DNA of 64,000 nt from Auanema rhodensis. Its lineage: Eukaryota > Nematoda > Chromadorea > Rhabditida > Rhabditidae. The position numbers and the translations under genes were made by a program. A model generated the notes under the pieces. That model was given only the letters and a program-made list of their open reading frames with translations, was not told the DNA's origin and made no database searches. The stretch's first letter is position 1; the number at the start of each line of letters is the position of its first letter. Where the stretch lies: NCBI GenBank assembly GCA_964057225.1, contig CAXKVF010000077.1, positions 1 to 64,000 on the forward strand. The letters are read 5' to 3'. Below, piece after piece: positions 25,873 through 40,300 of the stretch.

Positions 25873-28688
25873 GTGTACATTTAATTAGCATAAATTAAAG
25901 TTCACGTAAATTTCAAAGTCATGGTTACCATGAAGCAATATCAATAAAAATTTGTTTTTAGACTAATATGGACATGGGGAATCTAATTTTGAAAACCGCA
26001 TCTCTTTATCTTTCACGTGAAGCGAGTTACATACCAAGTGCACATCACGTGTACATTTAATTAGCATAAATTAAAGTTCACGTAAATTTCAAAGTCATGG
26101 TTACCATGAACCAATATCAATAAAAATTTGTTTTTAGACTAATATGGACATGGGGAATCTAATTTTGAAAACCGCATCTCTTTATCTTTCACGTGAAGCG
26201 AGTTACATACCAAGTGCACATCACGTGTACATTTAATTAGCATAAATTAAAGTTCACGTAAATTTCAAAGTCATGGTTACCATGAAGCAATATCAATAAA
26301 AATTTGTTTTTAGACTAATATGGACATGGGGAATCTAATTTTGAAAACCGCATCTCTTTATCTTTCACGTGAAGCGAGTTACATACCAAGTGCACATCAC
26401 GTGTACATTTAATTAGCATAAATTAAAGTTCACGTAAATTTCAAAGTCATGGTTACCATGAACCAATATCAATAAAAATTTGTTTTTAGACTAATATGGA
26501 CATGGGGAATCTAATTTTGAAAACCGCATCTCTTAATCTTTCACGTGAAGCGAGTTACATACCAAGTGCACATCACGTGTACATTTAATTAGCATGAATT
26601 AAAGTTCACGTAAATTTCAAAGTCATGGTTACCATGAACCAATATCAATAAAAATTTGTTTTTAGACTAATATGGACATGGGGAATCTAATTTTGAAAAC
26701 CGCATCTCTTTATCTTTCTCGTGAAGCGAGTTACATACCAAGTGCACATCACGTGTACATTTAATTAGCATAAATTAAAGTTCACGTAAATTTCAAAGTC
26801 ATGGTTACCATGAACCAATATCAATAAAAATTTGTTTTTAGACTAATATGGACATGGGGAATCTAATTTTGAAAACCGCATTTCTTTATCTTTCACGTGA
26901 AGCGAGTTACATACCAAGTGCACATCACGTGTACATTTAATTAGCATAAATTAAAGTTCACGTAAATTTCAAAGTCATGGTTACCATGCACCAATATCAA
27001 TAAAAATTTGTTTTTAGACTAATATGGACATGGGGAATCTAATTTTGAAAACCGCATCTCTTTATCTTTCACGTGAAGCGAGTTACATACCAAGTGCACA
27101 TCACGTGTACATTTAATTAGCATAAATTAAAGTTCACGTAAATTTCAAAGTCATGGTTACCATGAACAAATATCAATAAAAATTTGTTTTTAGACTAATA
27201 TGGACATGGGGAATCTAATTTTGAAAACCGCATCTCTTTATCTTTCACGTGAAGCGAGTTACATACCAAGTGCACATCACGTGTACATTTAATTAGCATA
27301 AATTAAAGTTCACGTAAATTTCAAAGTCATGGTTACCATGAAGCAATATCAATAAAAATTTGTTTTTAGACTAATATGGACATGGGGAATCTAATTTTGA
27401 AAACCGCATCTCTTTATCTTTCACGTGAAGCGAGTTACATACCAAGTGCACATCACGTGTACATTTAATTAGCATAAATTAAAGTTCACGTAAATTTCAA
27501 AGTCATGGTTACCATGAACCAATATCAATAAAAATTTGTTTTTAGACTAATATGGACATGGGGAATCTAATTTTGAAAACCGCATCTCTTTATCTTTCAC
27601 GTGAAGCGAGTTACATACCAAGTGCACATCACGTGTACATTTAATTAGCATAAATTAAAGTTCACGTAAATTTCAAAGTCATGGTTACCATGAAGCAATA
27701 TCAATAAAAATTTGTTTTTAGACTAATATGGACATGGGGAATCTAATTTTGAAAACCGCATCTCTTTATCTTTCACGTGAAGCGAGTTACATACCAAGTG
27801 CACATCACGTGTACATTTAATTAGCATAAATTAAAGTTCACGTAAATTTCAAAGTCATGGTTACCATGAACCAATATCAATAAAAATTTGTTTTTAGACT
27901 AATATGGACATGGGGAATCTAATTTTGAAAACCGCATCTCTTAATCTTTCACGTGAAGCGAGTTACATACCAAGTGCACATCACGTGTACATTTAATTAG
28001 CATGAATTAAAGTTCACGTAAATTTCAAAGTCATGGTTACCATGAACCAATATCAATAAAAATTTGTTTTTAGACTAATATGGACATGGGGAATCTAATT
28101 TTGAAAACCGCATCTCTTTATCTTTCTCGTGAAGCGAGTTACATACCAAGTGCACATCACGTGTACATTTAATTAGCATAAATTAAAGTTCACGTAAATT
28201 TCAAAGTCATGGTTACCATGAACCAATATCAATAAAAATTTGTTTTTAGACTAATATGGACATGGGGAATCTAATTTTGAAAACCGCATTTCTTTATCTT
28301 TCACGTGAAGCGAGTTACATACCAAGTGCACATCACGTGTACATTTAATTAGCATAAATTAAAGTTCACGTAAATTTCAAAGTCATGGTTACCATGCACC
28401 AATATCAATAAAAATTTGTTTTTAGACTAATATGGACATGGGGAATCTAATTTTGAAAACCGCATCTCTTTATCTTTCACGTGAAGCGAGTTACATACCA
28501 AGTGCACATCACGTGTACATTTAATTAGCATAAATTAAAGTTCACGTAAATTTCAAAGTCATGGTTACCATGAACAAATATCAATAAAAATTTGTTTTTA
28601 GACTAATATGGACATGGGGAATCTAATTTTGAAAACCGCATCTCTTTATCTTTCACGTGAAGCGAGTTACATACCAAGTGCACATCAC
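25873..28688 (+). repeat. 8-monomer HOR (1408 bp), two copies and a partial third
   Basis: 25873-27280 and 27281-28688 share the order AAGC, AACC, AAGC, AACC with TCTTAATC (26531 and 27939), GCATGAATT with TTTCTCGTG (26714 and 28122), GCATTTCTT, CACC, and GAACAAATATC (27164 and 28572). All marker pairs are 1408 bp apart. The next two monomers (28689-29040) begin a third copy before the pattern breaks. The TTTCTCGTG variant destroys one CACGTG site in both copies, so it predates the duplication. Confidence 0.85.
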
Positions 28689-31328
28689 GTGTACATTTAA
28701 TTAGCATAAATTAAAGTTCACGTAAATTTCAAAGTCATGGTTACCATGAAGCAATATCAATAAAAATTTGTTTTTAGACTAATATGGACATGGGGAATCT
28801 AATTTTGAAAACCGCATCTCTTTATCTTTCACGTGAAGCGAGTTACATACCAAGTGCACATCACGTGTACATTTAATTAGCATAAATTAAAGTTCACGTA
28901 AATTTCAAAGTCATGGTTACCATGAACCAATATCAATAAAAATTTGTTTTTAGACTAATATGGACATGGGGAATCTAATTTTGAAAACCGCATCTCTTTA
29001 TCTTTCACGTGAAGCGAGTTACATACCAAGTGCACATCACGTGTACATTTAATTAGCATAAATTAAAGTTCACGTAAATTTCAAAGTCATGGTTACCATG
29101 CACCAATATCAATAAAAATTTGTTTTTAGACTAATATGGACATGGGGAATCTAATTTTGAAAACCGTATCTCTTTATCTTTCACGTGAAGCGAGTTACAT
29201 ACCAAGTGCACATCACGTGTACATTTAATTAGCATAAATTAAAGTTCACGTAAATTTCAAAGTCATGGTTACCATGCACCAATATCAATAAAAATTTGTT
29301 TTTAGACTAATATGGACATGGGGAATCTAATTTTGATAACCGCATCTCTTTATCTTTCACGTGAAGCGAGTTACATACCAAGTGCACATCACGTGTACAT
29401 TTAATTAGCATAAATTAAAGTTCACGTAAATTTCAAAGTCATGGTTACCATGAACCAATATCAATAAAAATTTGTTTTTAGACTAATATGGACATGGGGA
29501 ATCTAATTTTGAAAACCGCATCTCTTTATCTTTCACGTGAAGCGAGTTACATACCAAGTGCACATCACGTGTACATTTAATTAGCATAAATTAAAGTTCA
29601 CGTAAATTTCAAAGTCATGGTTACCATGAACCAATATCAATAAAAATTTGTTTTTAGACTAATATGGACATGGGGAATCTAATTTTGAAAACCGCATCTC
29701 TTTATCTTTCACGTGAAGCGAGTTACATACCAAGTGCACATCACGTGTACATTTAATTAGCATAAATTAAAGTTCACGTAAATTTCAAAGTCATGGTTAC
29801 CATGCACCAATATCAATAAAAATTTGTTTTTAGACTAATATGGACATGGGGAATCTAATTTTGAAAACCGTATCTCTTTATCTTTCACGTGAAGCGAGTT
29901 ACATACCAAGTGCACATCACGTGTACATTTAATTAGCATAAATTAAAGTTCACGTAAATTTCAAAGTCATGGTTACCATGCACCAATATCAATAAAAATT
30001 TGTTTTTAGACTAATATGGACATGAAGAATCTAATTTTGAAAACCGCATCTCTTTATCTTTCACGTGAAGCGAGTTACATACCAAGTGCACATCACGTGT
30101 ACATTTAATTAGCATAAATTAAAGTTCACGTAAATTTCAAAGTCATGGTTACCATGAACCAATATCAATAAAAATTTGTTTTTAGACTGATATGGACATG
30201 GGGAATCTAATTTTGAAAACCGTATCTCTTTATCTTTCACGTGAAGCGAGTTACATACCAAGTGCACATCACGTGTACATTTAATTAGCATAAATTAAAG
30301 TTCACGTAAATTTCAAAGTCATGGTTACCATGAACCAATATCAATAAAAATTTGTTTTTAGACTAATATGGACATGGGGAATCTAATTTTGAAAACCGCA
30401 TCTCTTTATCTTTCACGTGAAGCGAGTTACATACCAAGTGCACATCACGTGTACATTTAATTAGCATAAATTAAAGTTCACGTAAATTTCAAAGTCATGG
30501 TTACCATGCACCAATATCAATAAAAATTTGTTTTTAGACTGATATGGACATGGGGAATCTAATTTTGAAAACCGTATCTCTTTATCTTTCACGTGAAGCG
30601 AGTTACATACCAAGTGCACATCACGTGTACATTTAATTAGCATAAATTAAAGTTCACGTAAATTTCAAAGTCATGGTTACCATGAACCAATATCAATAAA
30701 AATTTGTTTTTAGACTGATATGGACATGGGGAATCTAATTTTGAAAACCGCATCTCTTTATCTTTCACGTGAAGCGAGTTACATACCAAGTGCACATCAC
30801 GTGTACATTTAATTAGCATAAATTAAAGTTCACGTAAATTTCAAAGTCATGGTTACCATGCACCAATATCAATAAAAATTTGTTTTTAGACTAATATGGA
30901 CATGGGGAATCTAATTTTGAAAACCGCATCTCTTTATCTTTCACGTGAAGCGAGTTACATACCAAGTGCACATCACGTGTACATTTAATTAGCATAAATT
31001 AAAGTTCACGTAAATTTCAAAGTCATGGTTACCATGCACCAATATCAATAAAAATTTGTTTTTAGACTAATATGGACATGGGGAATCTAATTTTGAAAAC
31101 CGCATCTCTTTATCTTTCACGTGAAGCGAGTTACATACCAAGTGCACATCACGTGTACATTTAATTAGCATAAATTAAAGTTCACGTAAATTTCAAAGTC
31201 ATGGTTACCATGCACCAATATCAATAAAAATTTGTTTTTAGACTAATATGGACATGGGGAATCTAATTTTGAAAACCGCATCTCTTTATCTTTCACGTGA
31301 AGCGAGTTACATACCAAGTGCACATCAC
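28689..31328 (+). repeat. Satellite monomers where the CCGTATC and GACTGATAT variants first appear
   Basis: Fifteen monomers in exact register. CCGTATC (p127 C to T) appears at about 29164 and 29869, and GACTGATAT (p93 A to G) appears from about 30187. Single markers include TTGATAACC near 29333 and CATGAAGAATC near 30022. The order is not clearly periodic. This tract introduces the variant set that dominates the next 12 kb. Confidence 0.65.
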
Positions 31329-34300
31329 GTGTACATTTAATTAGCATAAATTAAAGTTCACGTAAATTTCAAAGTCATGGTTACCATGAACCAATATCAA
31401 TAAAAATTTGTTTTTAGACTGATATGGACATGGGGAATCTAATTTTGAAAACCGTATCTCTTTATCTTTCACGTGAAGCGAGTTACATACCAAGTGCACA
31501 TCACGTGTACATTTAATTAGCATAAATTAAAGTTCACGTAAATTTCAAAGTCATGGTTACCATGAACCAATATCAATAAAAATTTGTTTTTAGACTGATA
31601 TGGACATGGGGAATCTAATTTTGAAAACCGTATCTCTTTATCTTTCACGTGAAGCGAGTTACATACCAAGTGCACATCACGTGTACATTTAATTAGCATA
31701 AATTAAAGTTCACGTAAATTTCAAAGTCATGGTTACCATGCACCAATATCAATAAAAATTTGTTTTTAGACTAATATGGACATGGGGAATCTAATTTTGA
31801 AAACCGCATCTCTTTATCTTTCACGTGAAGCGAGTTACATACCAAGTGCACATCACGTGTACATTTAATTAGCATAAATTAAAGTTCACGTAAATTTCAA
31901 AGTCATGGTTACCATGCACCAATATCAATAAAAATTTGTTTTTAGACTAATATGGACATGGGGAATCTAATTTTGAAAACCGCATCTCTTTATCTTTCAC
32001 GTGAAGCGAGTTACATACCAAGTGCACATCACGTGTACATTTAATTAGCATAAATTAAAGTTCACGTAAATTTCAAAGTCATGGTTACCATGAACCAATA
32101 TCAATAAAAATTTGTTTTTAGACTGATATGGACATGGGGAATCTAATTTTGAAAACCGTATCTCTTTATCTTTCACGTGAAGCGAGTTACATACCAAGTG
32201 CACATCACGTGTACATTTAATTAGCATAAATTAAAGTTCACGTAAATTTCAAAGTCATGGTTACCATGCACCAATATCAATAAAAATTTGTTTTTAGACT
32301 AATATGGACATGGGGAATCTAATTTTGAAAACCGCATCTCTTTATCTTTCACGTGAAGCGAGTTACATACCAAGTGCACATCACGTGTACATTTAATTAG
32401 CATAAATTAAAGTTCACGTAAATTTCAAAGTCATGGTTACCATGAACCAATATCAATAAAAATTTGTTTTTAGACTAATATGGACATGGGGAATCTAATT
32501 TTGAAAACCGCATCTCTTTATCTTTCACGTGAAGCGAGTTACATACCAAGTGCACATCACGTGTACATTTAATTAGCATAAATTAAAGTTCACGTAAATT
32601 TCAAAGTCATGGTTACCATGAACCAATATCAATAAAAATTTGTTTTTAGACTGATATGGACATGGGGAATCTAATTTTGAAAACCGTATCTCTTTATCTT
32701 TCACGTGAAGCGAGTTACATACCAAGTGCACATCACGTGTACATTTAATTAGCATAAATTAAAGTTCACGTAAATTTCAAAGTCATGGTTACCATGCACC
32801 AATATCAATAAAAATTTGTTTTTAGACTAATATGGACATGGGGAATCTAATTTTGAAAACCGCATCTCTTTATCTTTCACGTGAAGCGAGTTACATACCA
32901 AGTGCACATCACGTGTACATTTAATTAGCATAAATTAAAGTTCACGTAAATTTCAAAGTCATGGTTACCATGAACCAATATCAATAAAAATTTGTTTTTA
33001 GACTAATATGGACATGGGGAATCTAATTTTGAAAACCGCATCTCTTTATCTTTCACGTGAAGCGAGTTACATACCAAGTGCACATCACGTGTACATTTAA
33101 TTAGCATAAATTAAAGTTCACGTAAATTTCAAAGTCATGGTTACCATGAACCAATATCAATAAAAATTTGTTTTTAGACTGATATGGACATGGGGAATCT
33201 AATTTTGAAAACCGTATCTCTTTATCTTTCACGTGAAGCGAGTTACATACCAAGTGCACATCACGTGTACATTTAATTAGCATAAATTAAAGTTCACGTA
33301 AATTTCAAAGTCATGGTTACCATGCACCAATATCAATAAAAATTTGTTTTTAGACTAATATGGACATGGGGAATCTAATTTTGAAAACCGCATCTCTTTA
33401 TCTTTCACGTGAAGCGAGTTACATACCAAGTGCACATCACGTGTACATTTAATTAGCATAAATTAAAGTTCACGTAAATTTCAAAGTCATGGTTACCATG
33501 AACCAATATCAATAAAAATTTGTTTTTAGACTAATATGGACATGGGGAATCTAATTTTGAAAACCGCATCTCTTTATCTTTCACGTGAAGCGAGTTACAT
33601 ACCAAGTGCACATCACGTGTACATTTAATTAGCATAAATTAAAGTTCACGTAAATTTCAAAGTCATGGTTACCATGAACCAATATCAATAAAAATTTGTT
33701 TTTAGACTAATATGGACATGGGGAATCTAATTTTGAAAACCGTATCTCTTTATCTTTCACGTGAAGCGAGTTACATACCAAGTGCACATCACGTGTACAT
33801 TTAATTAGCATAAATTAAAGTTCACGTAAATTTCAAAGTCATGGTTACCATGAAGCAATATCAATAAAAATTTGTTTTTAGACTAATATGGACATGGGGA
33901 ATCTAATTTTGAAAACCGCATCTCTTTATCTTTCACGTGAAGCGAGTTACATACCAAGTGCACATCACGTGTACATTTAATTAGCATAAATTAAAGTTCA
34001 CGTAAATTTCAAAGTCATGGTTACCATGAACCAATATCAATAAAAATTTGTTTTTAGACTAATATGGACATGGGGAATCTAATTTTGAAAACCTCATCTC
34101 TTTATCTTTCACGTGAAGCGAGTTACATACCAAGTGCACATCACGTGTACATTTAATTAGCATAAATTAAAGTTCACGTAAATTTCAAAGTCATGGTTAC
34201 CATGCACCAATATCAATAAAAATTTGTTTTTAGACTAATATGGACATGGGGAATCTAATTTTGAAAACCGCATCTCTTTATCTTTCACGTGAAGCGAGTT

Positions 34301-37300
34301 ACATACCAAGTGCACATCACGTGTACATTTAATTAGCATAAATTAAAGTTCACGTAAATTTCAAAGTCATGGTTACCATGAACCAATATCAATAAAAATT
34401 TGTTTTTAGACTAATATGGACATGGGGAATCTAATTTTGAAAACCGCATCTCTTTATCTTTCACGTGAAGCGAGTTACATACCAAGTGCACATCACGTGT
34501 ACATTTAATTAGCATAAATTAAAGTTCACGTAAATTTCAAAGTCATGGTTACCATGAACCAATATCAATAAAAATTTGTTTTTAGACTAATATGGACATG
34601 GGGAATCTAATTTTGAAAACCGCATCTCTTTATCTTTCACGTGAAGCGAGTTACATACCAAGTGCACATCACGTGTACATTTAATTAGCATAAATTAAAG
34701 TTCACGTAAATTTCAAAGTCATGGTTACCATGCACCAATATCAATAAAAATTTGTTTTTAGACTAATATGGACATGGGGAATCTAATTTTGAAAACCGCA
34801 TCTCTTTATCTTTCACGTGAAGCGAGTTACATACCAAGTGCACATCACGTGTACATTTAATTAGCATAAATTAAAGTTCACGTAAATTTCAAAGTCATGG
34901 TTACCATGCACCAATATCAATAAAAATTTGTTTTTAGACTAATATGGACATGGGGAATCTAATTTTGAAAACCGCATCTCTTTATCTTTCACGTGAAGCG
35001 AGTTACATACCAAGTGCACATCACGTGTACATTTAATTAGCATAAATTAAAGTTCACGTAAATTTCAAAGTCATGGTTACCATGCACCAATATCAATAAA
35101 AATTTGTTTTTAGACTAATATGGACATGGGGAATCTAATTTTGAAAACCGCATCTCTTTATCTTTCACGTGAAGCGAGTTACATACAAAGTGCACATCAC
35201 GTGTACATTTAATTAGCATAAATTAAAGTTCACGTAAATTTCAAAGTCATGGTTACCATGCACCAATATCAATAAAAATTTGTTTTTAGACTAATATGGA
35301 CATGGGGAATCTAATTTTGAAAACCGCATCTCTTTATCTTTCACGTGAAGCGAGTTACATACCAAGTGCACATCACGTGTACATTTAATTAGCATAAATT
35401 AAAGTTCACGTAAATTTCAAAGTCATGGTTACCATGCACCAATATCAATAAAAATTTGTTTTTAGACTAATATGGACATGGGGAATCTAATTTTGAAAAC
35501 CGCATCTCTTTATCTTTCACGTGAAGCGAGTTACATACCAAGTGCACATCACGTGTACATTTAATTAGCATAAATTAAAGTTCACGTAAATTTCAAAGTC
35601 ATGGTTACCATGCACCAATATCAATAAAAATTTGTTTTTAGACTAATATGGACATGGGGAATCTAATTTTGAAAACCGCATCTCTTTATCTTTCACGTGA
35701 AGCGAGTTACATACCAAGTGCACATCACGTGTACATTTAATTAGCATAAATTAAAGTTCACGTAAATTTCAAAGTCATGGTTACCATGAACCAATATCAA
35801 TAAAAATTTGTTTTTAGACTAATATGGACATGGGGAATCTAATTTTGAAAACCGTATCTCTTTATCTTTCACGTGAAGCGAGTTACATACCAAGTGCACA
35901 TCACGTGTACATTTAATTAGCATAAATTAAAGTTCACGTAAATTTCAAAGTCATGGTTACCATGCACCAATATCAATAAAAATTTGTTTTTAGACTAATA
36001 TGGACATGGGGAATCTAATTTTGAAAACCGTATCTCTTTATCTTTCACGTGAAGCGAGTTACATACCAAGTGCACATCACGTGTACATTTAATTAGCATA
36101 AATTAAAGTTCACGTAAATTTCAAAGTCATGGTTACCATGAACCAATATCAATAAAAATTTGTTTTTAGACTAATATGGACATGGGGAATCTAATTTTGA
36201 AAACCGTATCTCTTTATCTTTCACGTGAAGCGAGTTACATACCAAGTGCACATCACGTGTACATTTAATTAGCATAAATTAAAGTTCACGTAAATTTCAA
36301 AGTCATGGTTACCATGCACCAATATCAATAAAAATTTGTTTTTAGACTAATATGGACATGGGGAATCTAATTTTGAAAACCGCATCTCTTTATCTTTCAC
36401 GTGAAGCGAGTTACATACCAAGTGCACATCACGTGTACATTTAATTAGCATAAATTAAAGTTCACGTAAATTTCAAAGTCATGGTTACCATCCACCAATA
36501 TCAATAAAATATTGTTTTTAGACTAATATGGACATGGGGAATCTAATTTTGAAAACCGCATCTCTTTATCTTTCACGTGAAGCGAGTTACATACCAAGTG
36601 CACATCACGTGTACATTTAATTAGCATAAATTAAAGTTCACGTAAATTTCAAAGTCATGGTTACCATGAACCAATATCAATAAAAATTTGTTTTTAGACT
36701 AATATGGACATGGGGAATCTAATTTTGAAAACCGCATCTCTTCATCTTTCACGTGAAGCGAGTTACATACCAAGTGCACATCAAGTGTACATTTAATTAG
36801 CATAAATTGAAATTCACGTAAATTTCAAAGTCATGGTTACCATGCACCAATATCAATAAAAATTTGTTTTTAGACTAATATGGACATGGGGAATCTAATT
36901 TTGAAAACCGCATCTCTTTATCTTTCACGTGAAGCGAGTTACATACCAAGTGCACATCACGTGTACATTTAATTAGCATAAATTAAAGTTCACGTAAATT
37001 TCAAAGTCATGGTTACCATGAACCAATATCAATAAAAATTTGTTTTTAGACTGATATGGACATGGGGAATCTAATTTTGAAAACCGTATCTCTTTATCTT
37101 TCACGTGAAGCGAGTTACATACCAAGTGCACATCACGTGTACATTTAATTAGCATAAATTAAAGTTCACGTAAATTTCAAAGTCATGGTTACCATGAACC
37201 AATATCAATAAAAATTTGTTTTTAGACTGATATGGACATGGGGAATCTAATTTTGAAAACCGTATCTCTTTATCTTTCACGTGAAGCGAGTTACATACCA

Positions 37301-40300
37301 AGTGCACATCACGTGTACATTTAATTAGCATAAATTAAAGTTCACGTAAATTTCAAAGTCATGGTTACCATGCACCAATATCAATAAAAATTTGTTTTTA
37401 GACTAATATGGACATGGGGAATCTAATTTTGAAAACCGCATCTCTTTATCTCTCACGTGAAGCGAGTTACATACCAAGTGCACATCACGTGTACATTTAA
37501 TTAGCATAAATTAAAGTTCACGTAAATTTCAAAGTCATGGTTACCATGAACCAATATCAATAAAAATTCGTTTTTAGACTAATATGGACATGGGGAATCT
37601 AATTTTAAAAACCGCATCTCTTTATCTTTCACGTGAAGCGAGTTACATACCAAGTGCACATCACGTGTACATTTAATTAGCATAAATTAAAGTTCACGTA
37701 AATTTCAAAGTCATGGTTACCATGAACCAATATCAATAAAAATTTGTTTTTAGACTAATATGGACATGGGGAATCTAATTTTGAAAACCGCATCTCTTTA
37801 TCTTTCACGTGAAGCGAGTTACATACCAAGTGCACATCACGTGTACATTTAATTAGCATAAATTAAAGTTCACGTAAATTTCAAAGTCATGGTTACCATG
37901 CACCAATATCAATAAAAATTTGTTTTTAGACTAATATGGACATGGGGAATCTAATTTTGAAAACCGCATCTCTTTATCTTTCACGTGAAGCGAGTTACAT
38001 ACCAAGTGCACATCACGTGTACATTTAATTAGCATAAATTAAAGTTCACGTAAATTTCAAAGTCATGGTTACCATGAACCAATATCAATAAAAATTTGTT
38101 TTTAGACTAATATGGACATGGGGAATCTAATTTTGAAAACCGCATCTCTTTATCTTTCACGTGAAGCGAGTTACATACCAAGTGCACATCACGTGTACAT
38201 TTAATTAGCATAAATTAAAGTTCACGTAAATTTCAAAGTCATGGTTACCATGAACCAATATCAATAAAAATTTGTTTTTAGACTGATATGGACATGGGGA
38301 ATCTAATTTTGAAAACCGTATCTCTTTATCTTTCACGTGAAGCGAGTTACATACCAAGTGCACATCACGTGTACATTTAATTAGCATAAATTAAAGTTCA
38401 CGTAAATTTCAAAGTCATGGTTACCATGCACCAATATCAATAAAAATTTGTTTTTAGACTAATATGGACATGGGGAATCTAATTTTGAAAACCGCATCTC
38501 TTTATCTTTCACGTGAAGCGAGTTACATACCAAGTGCACATCACGTGTACATTTAATTAGCATAAATTAAAGTTCACGTAAATTTCAAAGTCATGGTTAC
38601 CATGAACCAATATCAATAAAAATTTGTTTTTAGACTAATATGGACATGGGGAATCTAATTTTGAAAACCGCATCTCTTTATCTTTCACGTGAAGCGAGTT
38701 ACATACCAAGTGCACATCACGTGTACATTTAATTAGCATAAATTAAAGTTCACGTAAATTTCAAAGTCATGGTTACCATGAACCAATATCAATAAAAATT
38801 TGTTTTTAGACTGATATGGACATGGGGAATCTAATTTTGAAAACCGTATCTCTTTATCTTTCACGTGAAGCGAGTTACATACCAAGTGCACATCACGTGT
38901 ACATTTAATTAGCATAAATTAAAGTTCACGTAAATTTCAAAGTCATGGTTACCATGCACCAATATCAATAAAAATTTGTTTTTAGACTAATATGGACATG
39001 GGGAATCTAATTTTGAAAACCGCATCTCTTTATCTTTCACGTGAAGCGAGTTACATACCAAGTGCACATCACGTGTACATTTAATTAGCATAAATTAAAG
39101 TTCACGTAAATTTCAAAGTCATGGTTACCATGAACCAATATCAATAAAAATTTGTTTTTAGACTAATATGGACATGGGGAATCTAATTTTGAAAACCGCA
39201 TTTCTTTATCTTTCACGTGAAGCGAGTTACATACCAAGTGCACATCACGTGTACATTTAATTAGCATAAATTAAAGTTCACGTAAATTTCAAAGTCATGG
39301 TTACCATGAACCAATATCAATAAAAATTTGTTTTTAGACTAATATGGACATGGGGAATCTAATTTTGAAAACCGTATCTCTTTATCTTTCACGTGAAGCG
39401 AGTTACATACCAAGTGCACATCACGTGTACATTTAATTAGCATAAATTAAAGTTCACGTAAATTTCAAAGTCATGGTTACCATGAAGCAATATCAATAAA
39501 AATTTGTTTTTAGACTAATATGGACATGGGGAATCTAATTTTGAAAACCGCATCTCTTTATCTTTCACGTGAAGCGAGTTACATACCAAGTGCACATCAC
39601 GTGTACATTTAATTAGCATAAATTAAAGTTCACGTAAATTTCAAAGTCATGGTTACCATGAACCAATATCAATAAAAATTTGTTTTTAGACTAATATGGA
39701 CATGGGGAATCTAATTTTGAAAACCTCATCTCTTTATCTTTCACGTGAAGCGAGTTACATACCAAGTGCACATCACGTGTACATTTAATTAGCATAAATT
39801 AAAGTTCACGTAAATTTCAAAGTCATGGTTACCATGCACCAATATCAATAAAAATTTGTTTTTAGACTAATATGGACATGGGGAATCTAATTTTGAAAAC
39901 CGCATCTCTTTATCTTTCACGTGAAGCGAGTTACATACCAAGTGCACATCACGTGTACATTTAATTAGCATAAATTAAAGTTCACGTAAATTTCAAAGTC
40001 ATGGTTACCATGAACCAATATCAATAAAAATTTGTTTTTAGACTAATATGGACATGGGGAATCTAATTTTGAAAACCGCATCTCTTTATCTTTCACGTGA
40101 AGCGAGTTACATACCAAGTGCACATCACGTGTACATTTAATTAGCATAAATTAAAGTTCACGTAAATTTCAAAGTCATGGTTACCATGAACCAATATCAA
40201 TAAAAATTTGTTTTTAGACTAATATGGACATGGGGAATCTAATTTTGAAAACCGCATCTCTTTATCTTTCACGTGAAGCGAGTTACATACCAAGTGCACA

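Noticed and set aside
30109-38915. Twelve 60-aa minus-strand open frames as genes
   Set aside because: They are the same satellite monomer with a TAG-to-CAG change. They lie in a non-coding tandem array, show no codon-like substitution pattern, and cannot extend because the period is not a multiple of three.
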